In this document: positions 32,821-40,070 of the stretch, piece after piece
Numbering within the stretch: position 1 is the stretch's first letter
Layout of the letters: each line of letters starts with the position of its first letter
NCBI GenBank assembly: GCA_946578345.1
Contig: CAMOBD010000003.1
Span: 1-51,451, forward strand
DNA length: 51,451 nucleotides
Origin: an uncultured Clostridium sp.
GTDB taxonomy: Bacteria; Bacillota; Clostridia; TANB77; CAG-508
Reading direction: 5' to 3'
Notes under the pieces: generated by a model
What the model saw: only the letters and a program-made list of their open reading frames with translations
Told to the model about the DNA's origin: nothing
The model's database searches: none
Translations under genes and position numbers: made by a program

Positions 32821-34092
32821 CTATATTTTCTCTTCTTCTTCAAACCAATCAAAACTACTAGAATTCTTATTTTTCAAATACCATTCTTTTATAGATTGTT
32901 TTGATAAATTCTTTTTCCAACCTTTAATTTTTCTTGGATGCTTTATATTATTAGGTCTAGTTATATTCGCTAATATATCAATTGCTATTAATGTAATAGA
33001 GTTATTATCCAACCTGATATAATCCCTATAATTATTGCTATAAAAATTGTCTTTATTTTGAAAGCTATATTTTTCTCGTTGTATTTCTCTTCTTGATGTA
33101 TAAATTCGTTCATCTTGTCCATAACAATTGTTTCCACATTCTCTATCAATTTTTCTTGTAAATCGTTCATAATGCTCTGTATTTCTTGCTTGTCCTTTTT
33201 CAAAGTCGTCCTTATTTCGTTTATATCTTCTGTCGCTTGTTTGTTCCAAATTATCATTTCTGTTACTATATCTGGATCTAATAACATGTATTTCATTATT
33301 ATGGGTGTTTGTGCTATTTGTTGTTCTTCCGGTATGTCTATTTGATTTTTCTTCTTTAATTCCTCCATTGATGGCATTTTCCATCTCCTCCTTTAAATAT
33401 TTTTTATCATGTAATTTATTGTCTCTACATTTCATTCCCTCAGGTGTTGTATAAGTTATATATTTTCTTTTTTTAGTCCATAAAACTTGATATCCTAATT
33501 TATTCATGTTTTTAAAAAATTCATTTTTATTTTTACTTTTTCCTAATGAATAATCAATGGCATTTGTTAATTTCATTTTCCAACTTTGTCCTTTTAATGC
33601 TACTTGATATTCATTTTTATTATATATTCCTTGATACTTTTTCTTTTCTATTATTTCGAGTCCTGCATCTTTACAGAGTTTATCAGAATAATCTTTTACT
33701 TTCTGCATATTATTTTTTGATTGATTAAATTTCTTTCCACTTTCAAGATTAACAGAATTTATAATCAAATGATTATGTATATGCTCTCTATCAGTATGTG
33801 TTGCAACTAATACTTGAAAACCTTGAAAATAGTTTGAAAGTTTTATTCCTATTTCATGTGCTTTTTGAAAATTTAAATCATCTTTTGGGCTAAATGATTG
33901 AACAATATGTATATATTGCCTTCCACCATTTTTATTATAAAATTCTTTAACTGTTTTCATTTCTTCCAAACAACTATTAGCAACACAATCTTTTCCTGTT
34001 ATTAAATTTACATTTGTTTTATCTGTCCTTGTAACATAATCGATTATTGTTTTTAACTCTGCTTTTGAATTAGTAAATTTAATAATTGCCAA
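32821..34092 (-). CDS. MobP-type relaxase
   Basis: This protein of about 423 aa has a relaxase domain in its first 250 residues. The N-terminal MAIIKFTNSK precedes the Tyr-containing region IIDYVTR. The metal motif is VATHTDREHIHNHLIINSVN (about 105-125), with the three His of HxDxxHxHxH type. It should nick oriT and pilot the DNA. The start is taken as TTG 34092, following AAAGGAG, inside the end of mobC; an ATG at 34155 would overlap mobC by over 100 bp. A second gene is nested at 32988-33377 in another frame. The C-terminal 170 residues are polar, consistent with constraint from the overlapping gene. Confidence 0.88.
   Translation of the reverse strand: MAIIKFTNSKAELKTIIDYVTRTDKTNVNLITGKDCVANSCLEEMKTVKEFYNKNGGRQYIHIVQSFSPKDDLNFQKAHEIGIKLSNYFQGFQVLVATHTDREHIHNHLIINSVNLESGKKFNQSKNNMQKVKDYSDKLCKDAGLEIIEKKKYQGIYNKNEYQVALKGQSWKMKLTNAIDYSLGKSKNKNEFFKNMNKLGYQVLWTKKRKYITYTTPEGMKCRDNKLHDKKYLKEEMENAINGGIKEEKSNRHTGRTTNSTNTHNNEIHVIRSRYSNRNDNLEQTSDRRYKRNKDDFEKGQARNTEHYERFTRKIDRECGNNCYGQDERIYTSRREIQREKYSFQNKDNFYSNNYRDYIRLDNNSITLIAIDILANITRPNNIKHPRKIKGWKKNLSKQSIKEWYLKNKNSSSFDWFEEEEKI
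32988..33377 (-). CDS. MobB-like membrane protein nested within the relaxase gene
   Basis: The protein is 129 aa, read in a different frame on the same strand as the relaxase. It has its own strong ribosome binding site (AAAGGAGGAG about 9 bp before ATG 33377). It is a long helical region (ELKKKNQIDIPEEQQ, then coiled coil to about 100) ending in one membrane segment (IFIAIIIGIISGWIITLL, about 110-127). ColE1 and RSF1010 place mobB inside mobA, and MobB is a membrane-associated mobilization factor. The analogy rests on layout and the C-terminal anchor and not on sequence match. Confidence 0.7.
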   Translation of the reverse strand: MPSMEELKKKNQIDIPEEQQIAQTPIIMKYMLLDPDIVTEMIIWNKQATEDINEIRTTLKKDKQEIQSIMNDLQEKLIENVETIVMDKMNEFIHQEEKYNEKNIAFKIKTIFIAIIIGIISGWIITLLH

Positions 34093-34376
34093 ATAGACTT
34101 CATCTCCTTTTTTACATCTTCTAAATTTATATTTGTTAATCTTCCTTGATTGCATAATTTAGTTAATTGATTTATGTTATTTCCTATTTTTCTTAATTGC
34201 ATTATTATTTCTTCTAATCCATCTATAACTATAATGTCTTTATCTATTGCTGTTCTTAATAAATATTCGCTAGTATTTAATTTTGAGTTTTCTATTTTAC
34301 TCTTTATTTTGTTATACTCTTTTTCATTTACTCTAAAATTAAAATGTCTATTTTTATTTTGTTTTTTCTCTGTCAT
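34053..34376 (-). CDS. MobC-like relaxosome protein
   Basis: The protein is 107 aa from ATG 34376 (GGATAGG upstream). An earlier start at 34427 would add 17 residues but lacks a good site. It has an N-terminal ribbon-helix-helix-like region (HFNFRVNEKEYNKIKSKIENSKLNTSEYLLRTAI) followed by the MobC signature helix (LRKIGNNINQLTKLCNQG). It binds oriT and helps the relaxase. It overlaps the relaxase start by 40 bp. Confidence 0.85.
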   Translation of the reverse strand: MTEKKQNKNRHFNFRVNEKEYNKIKSKIENSKLNTSEYLLRTAIDKDIIVIDGLEEIIMQLRKIGNNINQLTKLCNQGRLTNINLEDVKKEMKSIWQLLNLLIQKQS

Positions 34377-34448
34377 AATTAACCTATCCTTTCTTTTTAT
34401 GGGGTTTGGGTTCTCCCAATTTTTCATCGCTAATCTCTATTTTCAAGT

Positions 34449-34477
34449 CCATTTGTATTACAAATGGGAAGCTTGCC
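34449..34477. other. Candidate oriT
   Basis: CCATTTGT (34449-34456) and ACAAATGG (34460-34467) form an inverted repeat with a 3-nt loop, followed by GAAGCTTGCC. It lies directly upstream of mobC, the usual oriT position. The arms contain TTGTATTACAA, as in the 24609-24644 sites. The exact nick site cannot be read. Confidence 0.45.
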
Positions 34478-34497
34478 TAAAATAAAGTCAAAAAAAT

Positions 34498-34520
34498 AAA
34501 CTTGTTATAGTTACAAGTTT
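34498..34520 (-). terminator. Terminator of the small HTH gene
   Basis: On the minus strand AAACTTGT pairs with ACAAGTTT, followed by ATTTTTTT. The stem overlaps the last codons of the 34511-34996 gene. Confidence 0.65.
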
Positions 34521-34996
34521 GTATTTAGATTTGCATATAGTCCATTAAAAAATTCTTCTGAATATTCTCTACCTATATACTTTTTATTTTTTATATTTCT
34601 TTTTATATCTTTATCATTTGTGTTAATAGGTATTTTACAATTTTGATAATTCGTTTTATCATTTTTGTTAATAGTGTATCCACAATTTTGATAATACCTG
34701 TTCATAATTTCTTTTAAAGGTATTATTTGTCTATTTTCTATTTCTTTTGAATTTGATTTATAATTCATATTTATTTTTATATAGTTCTTTTTCTTTAAAG
34801 AATTTATTATTCTTGATATGCTTACTACTGTTACATTTAAAATATCAGAAAAATAATTATTAGTTGCAAAACAGTATCCTTTATCTTTGCTTAAATATAT
34901 AATCATAGATAATATTATTTTCTCTTTGTCCGTCAATTTGTTGTTTATCAATATTTCTGATGGCATCCATAATCCTTTTAAATCTAATTTATTCAT
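34511..34996 (-). CDS. Helix-turn-helix protein, possible replication/control protein
   Basis: The protein is 161 aa. Its first 85 residues form a winged-helix-like region (LTDKEKIILSMIIYLS, NNYFSDILNVTVVSISRIINSLKKKNYI), as in N-terminal domains of plasmid or phage replication proteins (RepA_N or DnaD-like). The rest is polar with a lysine-rich linker, and no ATPase is seen. It could bind the element's DNA. AGGAGA is about 15 bp upstream of ATG 34996, somewhat far. Confidence 0.65.
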   Translation of the reverse strand: MNKLDLKGLWMPSEILINNKLTDKEKIILSMIIYLSKDKGYCFATNNYFSDILNVTVVSISRIINSLKKKNYIKINMNYKSNSKEIENRQIIPLKEIMNRYYQNCGYTINKNDKTNYQNCKIPINTNDKDIKRNIKNKKYIGREYSEEFFNGLYANLNTNL

Positions 34997-35020
34997 TTTA
35001 TTTTATATCATCTCCTATCA

Positions 35021-35050
35021 AAAAAAGACTAAGTATTAATTTACTTAGTC
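35021..35050 (-). terminator. Terminator of the methylase/MBL operon
   Basis: GACTAAGTA (35028-35036) and TACTTAGTC (35042-35050) form the stem. On the minus strand it is followed by TTTTTTT, 18 bp after the MBL stop codon. Confidence 0.8.
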
Positions 35051-35067
35051 CATCAATCTTTTTCAGT

Positions 35068-36009
35068 TCAATAATTTTTCACGCAAAATAGTTTTTGTGC
35101 TTTAATATCATAATCTTTTATTATTATATTATCATCTATATCAACAGTAATATTACCAAAACATTCACAGTTACTTCCACAAATACTAGTTGAATTAGTA
35201 CATAATATTTTGATTTTATTTTTTCTTAATTCTCTAATCGTATCAATGTTTGGATGTTTATATTTTTTATTTTCAGCAGTTGATATAATAGCATAATTTG
35301 GTTTAATAATATCCAATATTTCTCTTGTACTCATTGCCTTTTCACCTCTTATATAAAAAGCTCCATGGTGTGGCATTTTTAATATATCTACATTTAACCT
35401 TTCTTCGTTTTTATGTTTTTTTACAAAATTATATAATTTAAACCAACCTTCTGATTCTAAATCTCCTGTTAATAGTACTTTACTATTTTTATATTTTATT
35501 TCTACAACTCCAGAATAATTATTTACTGTGTATTCCCCAGTTATGTCTTCTAATCGAGGATAGATTAAATTTATTTTTAAGTTCATATGGTTATATATTT
35601 TTTTTTCTTTATTAACTCCATCTATAATATTTGAATTAGGGACAAAATCTCCACTAGATGCCATACCAGCAATTTTTGCTAAAAAACTTCCATATATTTT
35701 ACTTTCTTTTCCTTCACGATAGATTCTATCTGGATAATAAAACATATTCTTTAACCTTATTTTTTCTTCTTTCAATTTGCTTAATAAAATATCAAACCCT
35801 TTATAGTGATCAATATGAAAGTGACTTATCACTATTGCTTCTATATATCTAATACCATACTCTTTCAAAACATTATATGTCTTTATCCCATCATTACAGT
35901 CAATTATCATAGCAGTTTCGTATTTTTCTTTATTTGGAAATAAAACTACTATTCCATCTCCATGATACACATTTAGAAAAATTATTTTTAGAGGCAATAT
36001 GTTATTCAT
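35068..36009 (-). CDS. Metallo-beta-lactamase-fold hydrolase (ComEC/Rec2-like)
   Basis: The protein is 313 aa. The opening IIFLNVYHGDGIVVLFP and DCND are typical of ComEC C-terminal-like MBL domains. The zinc motif ISHFHIDHYKG (63-68 HxHxDH-type), VLLTGDLESEG and LKMPHHGAFY follow, so all main ligands are present. A Cys-rich C-terminal stretch (CTNSTSICGSNCECFG) is unusual. It is probably a nuclease or phosphodiesterase in the cytoplasm; no signal peptide or membrane helices are seen. Its ATG lies within the end of the methylase gene (8-bp overlap), so translation is coupled and the two likely act together. Confidence 0.85.
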   Translation of the reverse strand: MNNILPLKIIFLNVYHGDGIVVLFPNKEKYETAMIIDCNDGIKTYNVLKEYGIRYIEAIVISHFHIDHYKGFDILLSKLKEEKIRLKNMFYYPDRIYREGKESKIYGSFLAKIAGMASSGDFVPNSNIIDGVNKEKKIYNHMNLKINLIYPRLEDITGEYTVNNYSGVVEIKYKNSKVLLTGDLESEGWFKLYNFVKKHKNEERLNVDILKMPHHGAFYIRGEKAMSTREILDIIKPNYAIISTAENKKYKHPNIDTIRELRKNKIKILCTNSTSICGSNCECFGNITVDIDDNIIIKDYDIKAQKLFCVKNY

Positions 36010-38608
36010 TTTCTGCCTCCTTTGTTATAAATTTATCGTGAATTGCATGCAAATCTTCTAAAGACATATATGAATACTTAATAGGCATAATATTGTATAA
36101 ATGTATTTCCTTTTCCTTTATATTTTGTATATCTTCATTTGATATAGCACATGAAAATTCTGTTCCTTCCTCTAATAACCACCCTGGCATATATCCCTCA
36201 ATTTTAATTGTTTTAATTATATCTAGAGAATAGAATTCTACTTTCATTTCTAGCCTTTGATTATTTATTTCTTTCACAAATCCTGTCAAATTCCATTTGT
36301 TTTTTAGGTCTGAATTATCTGAATTTATCTTTGATTCATTTTTCCAATATTTTTCTAAGATTGCTTTTTCCACATCATTTAGTTTAAAGGCGTCATTTAT
36401 AATACTATTTAATATTGTTATTTTTCCATAATCATTATTGTCTCTTTCTAAACTGTGAACAATCTCTATAATTTTTTCTTTATCATTTTCTGTGAACTTT
36501 GGAACAGGAATTTTTTTTATTGTTTTTATATCTAGTGTTCTTTTTTTATCTTTCATTCTTGCATAAGCATTTATTATATCACTATTCAATAAAGCAACAA
36601 TTTCTTCTAATGATAGTTCTTCTTTATCTTTAGGTACTACTGAGCAAAAAGAATTTTTTACAAATAACCCTTTTCTATCTATATTAGCTATTAAACATTT
36701 TTTATCTTCTGCTGTGCTAGATCTTTTTACTAAAACTTTTTCGCTTTCAAATAATGCTTTTGATTGGAATCTTAATCTATTTTCACCTTCATATTTTATT
36801 TTTTCATCATATTTTAAATATAAGAAATTATCTATTTGCTTATATGCTACCATATTGTTTGCATTAGGAACAAATGGTACAAAGTCCTCTTTATATATTT
36901 TTGATATTTTATTTTTATTTTTTTCTATATTTAATATTATTCCATCGAATATATTTGTATAATTTTCTAATTTTTTATTTATTTCAATTTTATTGCAAAT
37001 ATTGTATAATGGTGAAATTTCAAATTTGTTCTCTTTGTTATCTTTCCATGTTTCATAATTTGATATTATATACTCTTCTGTATATGAATGTTTTAATAAA
37101 TAATCCTCTCTATTTTCTCTTGAAACTGTTTTTACAATTATAGGTCTATTTAGTTTTCTATTAGACTTATTTAATATCATTACTATTGTTGGACAATTGT
37201 TCTTAAAAACTCCTCCTGGAAATGTCCATATTTCTAATATATTAAGTTCATCCAGAATTCTCTTTCTAAGGTTACTAGCTGCTTTTATAGTTAAAATAGA
37301 TTGTGGTAAAACAATTGCCATATAACCATCATCATTAAGTATATCTATATATGCATCACAAAAATCTATAGCTTTTTGTGGTTTATGTGAGTTTGCCCCA
37401 AAAGGTGGATTAGCAAGAATTATACTTGGTTTATCCTTGAAATTATTTACCTTAAGCATATCAGTCGAAAAAATTTTCCAACCATTTCCAAACGGTAGAC
37501 TTATTAAAAGAAAAGATAATTTTGTAAGTTCTTTTGCAAATACATCGATATCAATTCCTTCTATCATTTTCGTTAAATACTTGTGTTTTTCTTTATTATC
37601 CATCTTCTTTGGTAATAAATTTTTTAGTCTATAATATGCCTGATGTAACAAACTTCCACACCCACAAGTCCCATCTAAAGTAAATCTTTTTTCTTCTGGT
37701 ATTAATTCTACTGGTATTGCATTTATCATATCTTCTGCTAAAATTCGTGGTGTATAATAATTTCCCAATTCTCTTTTTATTTCTTTTACAGCATTCTTAT
37801 CATCTGTAAACAAACTATCTTCATAAAATGTGCTTAGTATGTTACTATTTATATTTTTATAAGATATATCTTTGTCTAATTCTTCATATAAATCTATAAC
37901 AAATTGCTTTCCATATTTATATATTATTTCATTTTTGAAATAGTCATGATATTTATTTGCATATTTATCTAGCATTGTAACTATATCATGACCTACATTT
38001 TTAGAATTTAATTTATGTTCTATTATTACTGCAGCAATTATATTCATACAAATTGAAACTAAATCCTTATAGTCTTGATCTGTTGTCTTTTCTTTTTCCT
38101 TTAGTAATATTTTTCCTTTTCTTAACATATTTGTAAATTCTTTTTCTATTATCTTACTATTAACATCTATAGATAGTTCAAATAGAGATAATTGTTTTGG
38201 TGCCTTATCGTTTTTATATTCATTAATTAAATCGAAATCTATTCTACTTTTGGCAAAATATGAATCTATATCCTCATATTTTAATGTAATTATCTTATCA
38301 GGTTCTTGAGTTGTTATATTTTCTATTTGCACATTATTATTATTTGCTTTTATAATAATAGGTGTTCCCATTGAAATTCCTACTTTATCATACGCATCAC
38401 TGTTTTCCTCTAATATAACAGAAATATTAGATGTTGAAATGTCATGGATAATTGAATCGTTAAAAGTTACAATATCAGCTTTTAGTGCTAAATTTCCAGA
38501 TGTAAAAGGATAATTTTCTTCTTGATATTCTTCTGTATATCCTATTTTTTTTAAACTATTTCTTATTCTATTTAATCTTTCATTTTTATTATACATATCC
38601 TTTTTCAC
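36002..38608 (-). CDS. N6-adenine DNA methylase with target-recognition region
   Basis: The protein is 868 aa. The N-terminal 280 residues include LALKADIVTFNDSIIHDIS and are not clearly a nuclease. The methylase core has motif I LDGTCGCGSLLHQAYY (about 310) and catalytic NPPFG (about 401), followed by YIDILNDDGYMAIVLPQSIL. The C-terminal part has LLNSDIINAYAR and IKKIPVPKF, as in TaqI/type IIG target-recognition domains. It should methylate adenine in a specific site. No separate restriction or specificity gene is adjacent; the partner is the MBL protein. Start: GTG 38608 with AGGAGA upstream, or ATG 38596 if the close promoter is used. Confidence 0.85.
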   Translation of the reverse strand: MKKDMYNKNERLNRIRNSLKKIGYTEEYQEENYPFTSGNLALKADIVTFNDSIIHDISTSNISVILEENSDAYDKVGISMGTPIIIKANNNNVQIENITTQEPDKIITLKYEDIDSYFAKSRIDFDLINEYKNDKAPKQLSLFELSIDVNSKIIEKEFTNMLRKGKILLKEKEKTTDQDYKDLVSICMNIIAAVIIEHKLNSKNVGHDIVTMLDKYANKYHDYFKNEIIYKYGKQFVIDLYEELDKDISYKNINSNILSTFYEDSLFTDDKNAVKEIKRELGNYYTPRILAEDMINAIPVELIPEEKRFTLDGTCGCGSLLHQAYYRLKNLLPKKMDNKEKHKYLTKMIEGIDIDVFAKELTKLSFLLISLPFGNGWKIFSTDMLKVNNFKDKPSIILANPPFGANSHKPQKAIDFCDAYIDILNDDGYMAIVLPQSILTIKAASNLRKRILDELNILEIWTFPGGVFKNNCPTIVMILNKSNRKLNRPIIVKTVSRENREDYLLKHSYTEEYIISNYETWKDNKENKFEISPLYNICNKIEINKKLENYTNIFDGIILNIEKNKNKISKIYKEDFVPFVPNANNMVAYKQIDNFLYLKYDEKIKYEGENRLRFQSKALFESEKVLVKRSSTAEDKKCLIANIDRKGLFVKNSFCSVVPKDKEELSLEEIVALLNSDIINAYARMKDKKRTLDIKTIKKIPVPKFTENDKEKIIEIVHSLERDNNDYGKITILNSIINDAFKLNDVEKAILEKYWKNESKINSDNSDLKNKWNLTGFVKEINNQRLEMKVEFYSLDIIKTIKIEGYMPGWLLEEGTEFSCAISNEDIQNIKEKEIHLYNIMPIKYSYMSLEDLHAIHDKFITKEAENE

Positions 38609-38623
38609 CTATCTTTCTCCTAA

Positions 38624-38652
38624 ATAATATATTTTGAGTTTGAATTTGTCAA
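38624..38652 (-). promoter_or_regulatory. Proximal promoter of the methylase operon
   Basis: TTGACA (38647-38652) and TATTAT (38624-38629) are spaced by 17 bp on the minus strand. The predicted start of transcription falls inside the AGGAGA at 38614-38622, giving a very short leader and possibly favouring ATG 38596. Confidence 0.6.
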
Positions 38653-38714
38653 TACATTTTTTTAATGTCATGTAAATTTAATATAAAATGTTTAATCTTT
38701 TTCAATTTGTTATA

Positions 38715-38743
38715 ATGATATCAAACATTTGTTTAGTAGTCAA
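38715..38743 (-). promoter_or_regulatory. Distal promoter of the methylase operon
   Basis: TTGACT (38738-38743) and TATCAT (38715-38720) are spaced by 17 bp on the minus strand. A transcript from here would retain the full ribosome binding site before GTG 38608. Confidence 0.5.
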
Positions 38744-38846
38744 GTTGTTTTAATCATTTTTTATAATAACTTATTAAAAAAATTGCAAACTTTTACATCT
38801 GCAATTATTTTTTATAAAGGAATAGTTACTTCTATTTTTTACTTGA

Positions 38847-38871
38847 TGCAGTAAGCTAACCCGTTCATCTG
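38847..38871. other. Right attachment site of the mobile element
   Basis: TGCAGTAA (38847-38854) is the inner arm and CCGTTCATCTG (38861-38871) is the core shared with 20778-20788. The amidase N-terminal coding sequence begins immediately outside the core. Confidence 0.75.
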
Positions 38872-39055
38872 GAGTGCCATGTCCAGCATCCACTATTATT
38901 ACCTTATTTGTAACTGGTGTAGAAACTGTTTCCACAGTTTTCTCTGTGCTTAATGTATTTTCTGTATCATTTGCAATTTTAAATGAAAATACATATAATG
39001 CAACAAATATCATACACAACATAGTTATTATTCTTTTTCTACCTAAAACAAGCAT
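38861..39055 (-). pseudogene. cwlD: N-terminal part of the split CwlD-like amidase
   Basis: These 65 residues begin with a basic N-terminus and one hydrophobic segment (IITMLCMIFVALYVFSFKIA), as in a signal anchor, then a polar linker and VIIVDAGHGTPD, the first zinc ligand strand of Amidase_3. The gene then enters the element; translation would run on as 29 unrelated residues to a stop at 38774. The matching remainder lies at 20237-20785. ATG 39055 has AGAGAGG at good spacing; ATG 39061 is too near the ribosome binding site. Joining across the core leaves the two parts in different frames by one base. Confidence 0.85.
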
Positions 39056-39068
39056 ATACATACCTCTC

Positions 39069-40049
39069 TTATTGTATATATATGCTTATTATATTTTTAT
39101 ATTCTAATTTGTTTTTATCATTAGAACTATGTAACAAATAATCAATATATTTAGAAATTCCGTTTTTCTTATTCATTAGTTCAAATATAACACTTATATC
39201 TTGATGATATTGTATATTATATTCTGCATTAATTCTATTTCTAATATGTAATAAATAGTTTTCTATTAGTGAAAATACATCTTTATTTTTTAATATGAAA
39301 TTATAATTGGAATTTAAGACATATTCGTATTTCTGGTTGAAATCTTTTATCATTTTCTCAGAGTATTTTTTGGGGTTATTCATTGCAAAATATAATAATT
39401 TGTTATCCAAAAATTTTCTCCATAACTTTACATATCCGATTACTTCAGAATTTCTTTGACTAAAATGCTCAGAATATACAAAGAAATTCTTATCTTTATC
39501 TATATAAGTTTTGATTTTTTCATTAATATTACATATGTTACAAGCTTCAACATCTGAAAAAATATCTATAATGTCAGAAAATTTTCCATTGTATTCTGGA
39601 TATCTCCCATAAGAATCTTCAATGTAAAATCCATTTGACACTATTTTCCCATTTAAAGAATATATATTTATGATTTTTTCAAATTCTTTATACATCATTA
39701 TTTTAAATTCTTGTATTACTAATTGTCTTTTTTCTTGTTTATCTAATTTGATTTTATCAATTTTCTTATAATCATTTGTTATATAATATTTTAATTGTTT
39801 AGTTTTGTATTCATATTTTGCATATATTGAGTGATATGTACCTAATTTTATAAATGACTTTAAATTATGTGCCAAGTTATAAATGTATTTATCTAGCATA
39901 TTTAGTGCATTTTCCGTTCCAATAATTTTTTCTATATAGTTTATTTTGTCAGATAAAAAGCTAATTAAAAGAACTCTAAAAAAACTATCCATATTGGTTG
40001 TTCTGCAGAAGTTTTCTAATTTATTAGTTATCACTATTTTTTCTACCAT
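39069..40049 (-). CDS. Unknown 326-aa helical protein
   Basis: The family is not recognised. The protein is soluble and mainly helical, rich in Lys, Tyr and Asn. A CNICNI pair at about 172-177 is its only clustered cysteine. No catalytic motif or membrane segment is seen. AAAGGAG precedes ATG 40049. It follows the VWA-like gene by 21 bp in the same operon and ends just before the amidase start, so it probably belongs to the MoxR/VWA system. Confidence 0.55.
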   Translation of the reverse strand: MVEKIVITNKLENFCRTTNMDSFFRVLLISFLSDKINYIEKIIGTENALNMLDKYIYNLAHNLKSFIKLGTYHSIYAKYEYKTKQLKYYITNDYKKIDKIKLDKQEKRQLVIQEFKIMMYKEFEKIINIYSLNGKIVSNGFYIEDSYGRYPEYNGKFSDIIDIFSDVEACNICNINEKIKTYIDKDKNFFVYSEHFSQRNSEVIGYVKLWRKFLDNKLLYFAMNNPKKYSEKMIKDFNQKYEYVLNSNYNFILKNKDVFSLIENYLLHIRNRINAEYNIQYHQDISVIFELMNKKNGISKYIDYLLHSSNDKNKLEYKNIISIYIQ

Positions 40050-40070
40050 AAACTTAGCTCCTTTTATTTT

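Larger units (their letters stand above)
20785..38868. mobile_element. ~18.1-kb serine-recombinase integrative mobilizable element inserted in a cwlD-like gene
   Basis: The two halves of one amidase gene lie on either side, and both junctions carry the same 11-bp core. Joining the ends gives a 44-bp attP with 8-bp inverted arms around GA, typical of large serine recombinase sites. Inside are two serine recombinases, MobC, a MobP relaxase, a nested MobB-like gene, regulators and cargo. No type IV secretion genes are seen, so it would need a helper element to move between cells. Confidence 0.88.

Noticed and set aside
32821..38608. A full conjugative element
   Set aside because: Relaxase and MobC are present, but no coupling protein, VirB4-like ATPase or other secretion gene is found, so it is only mobilizable.
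36002..38608. Complete type I restriction system
   Set aside because: No HsdR helicase or separate HsdS gene is adjacent; only a methylase with its own target-recognition region and an MBL protein.
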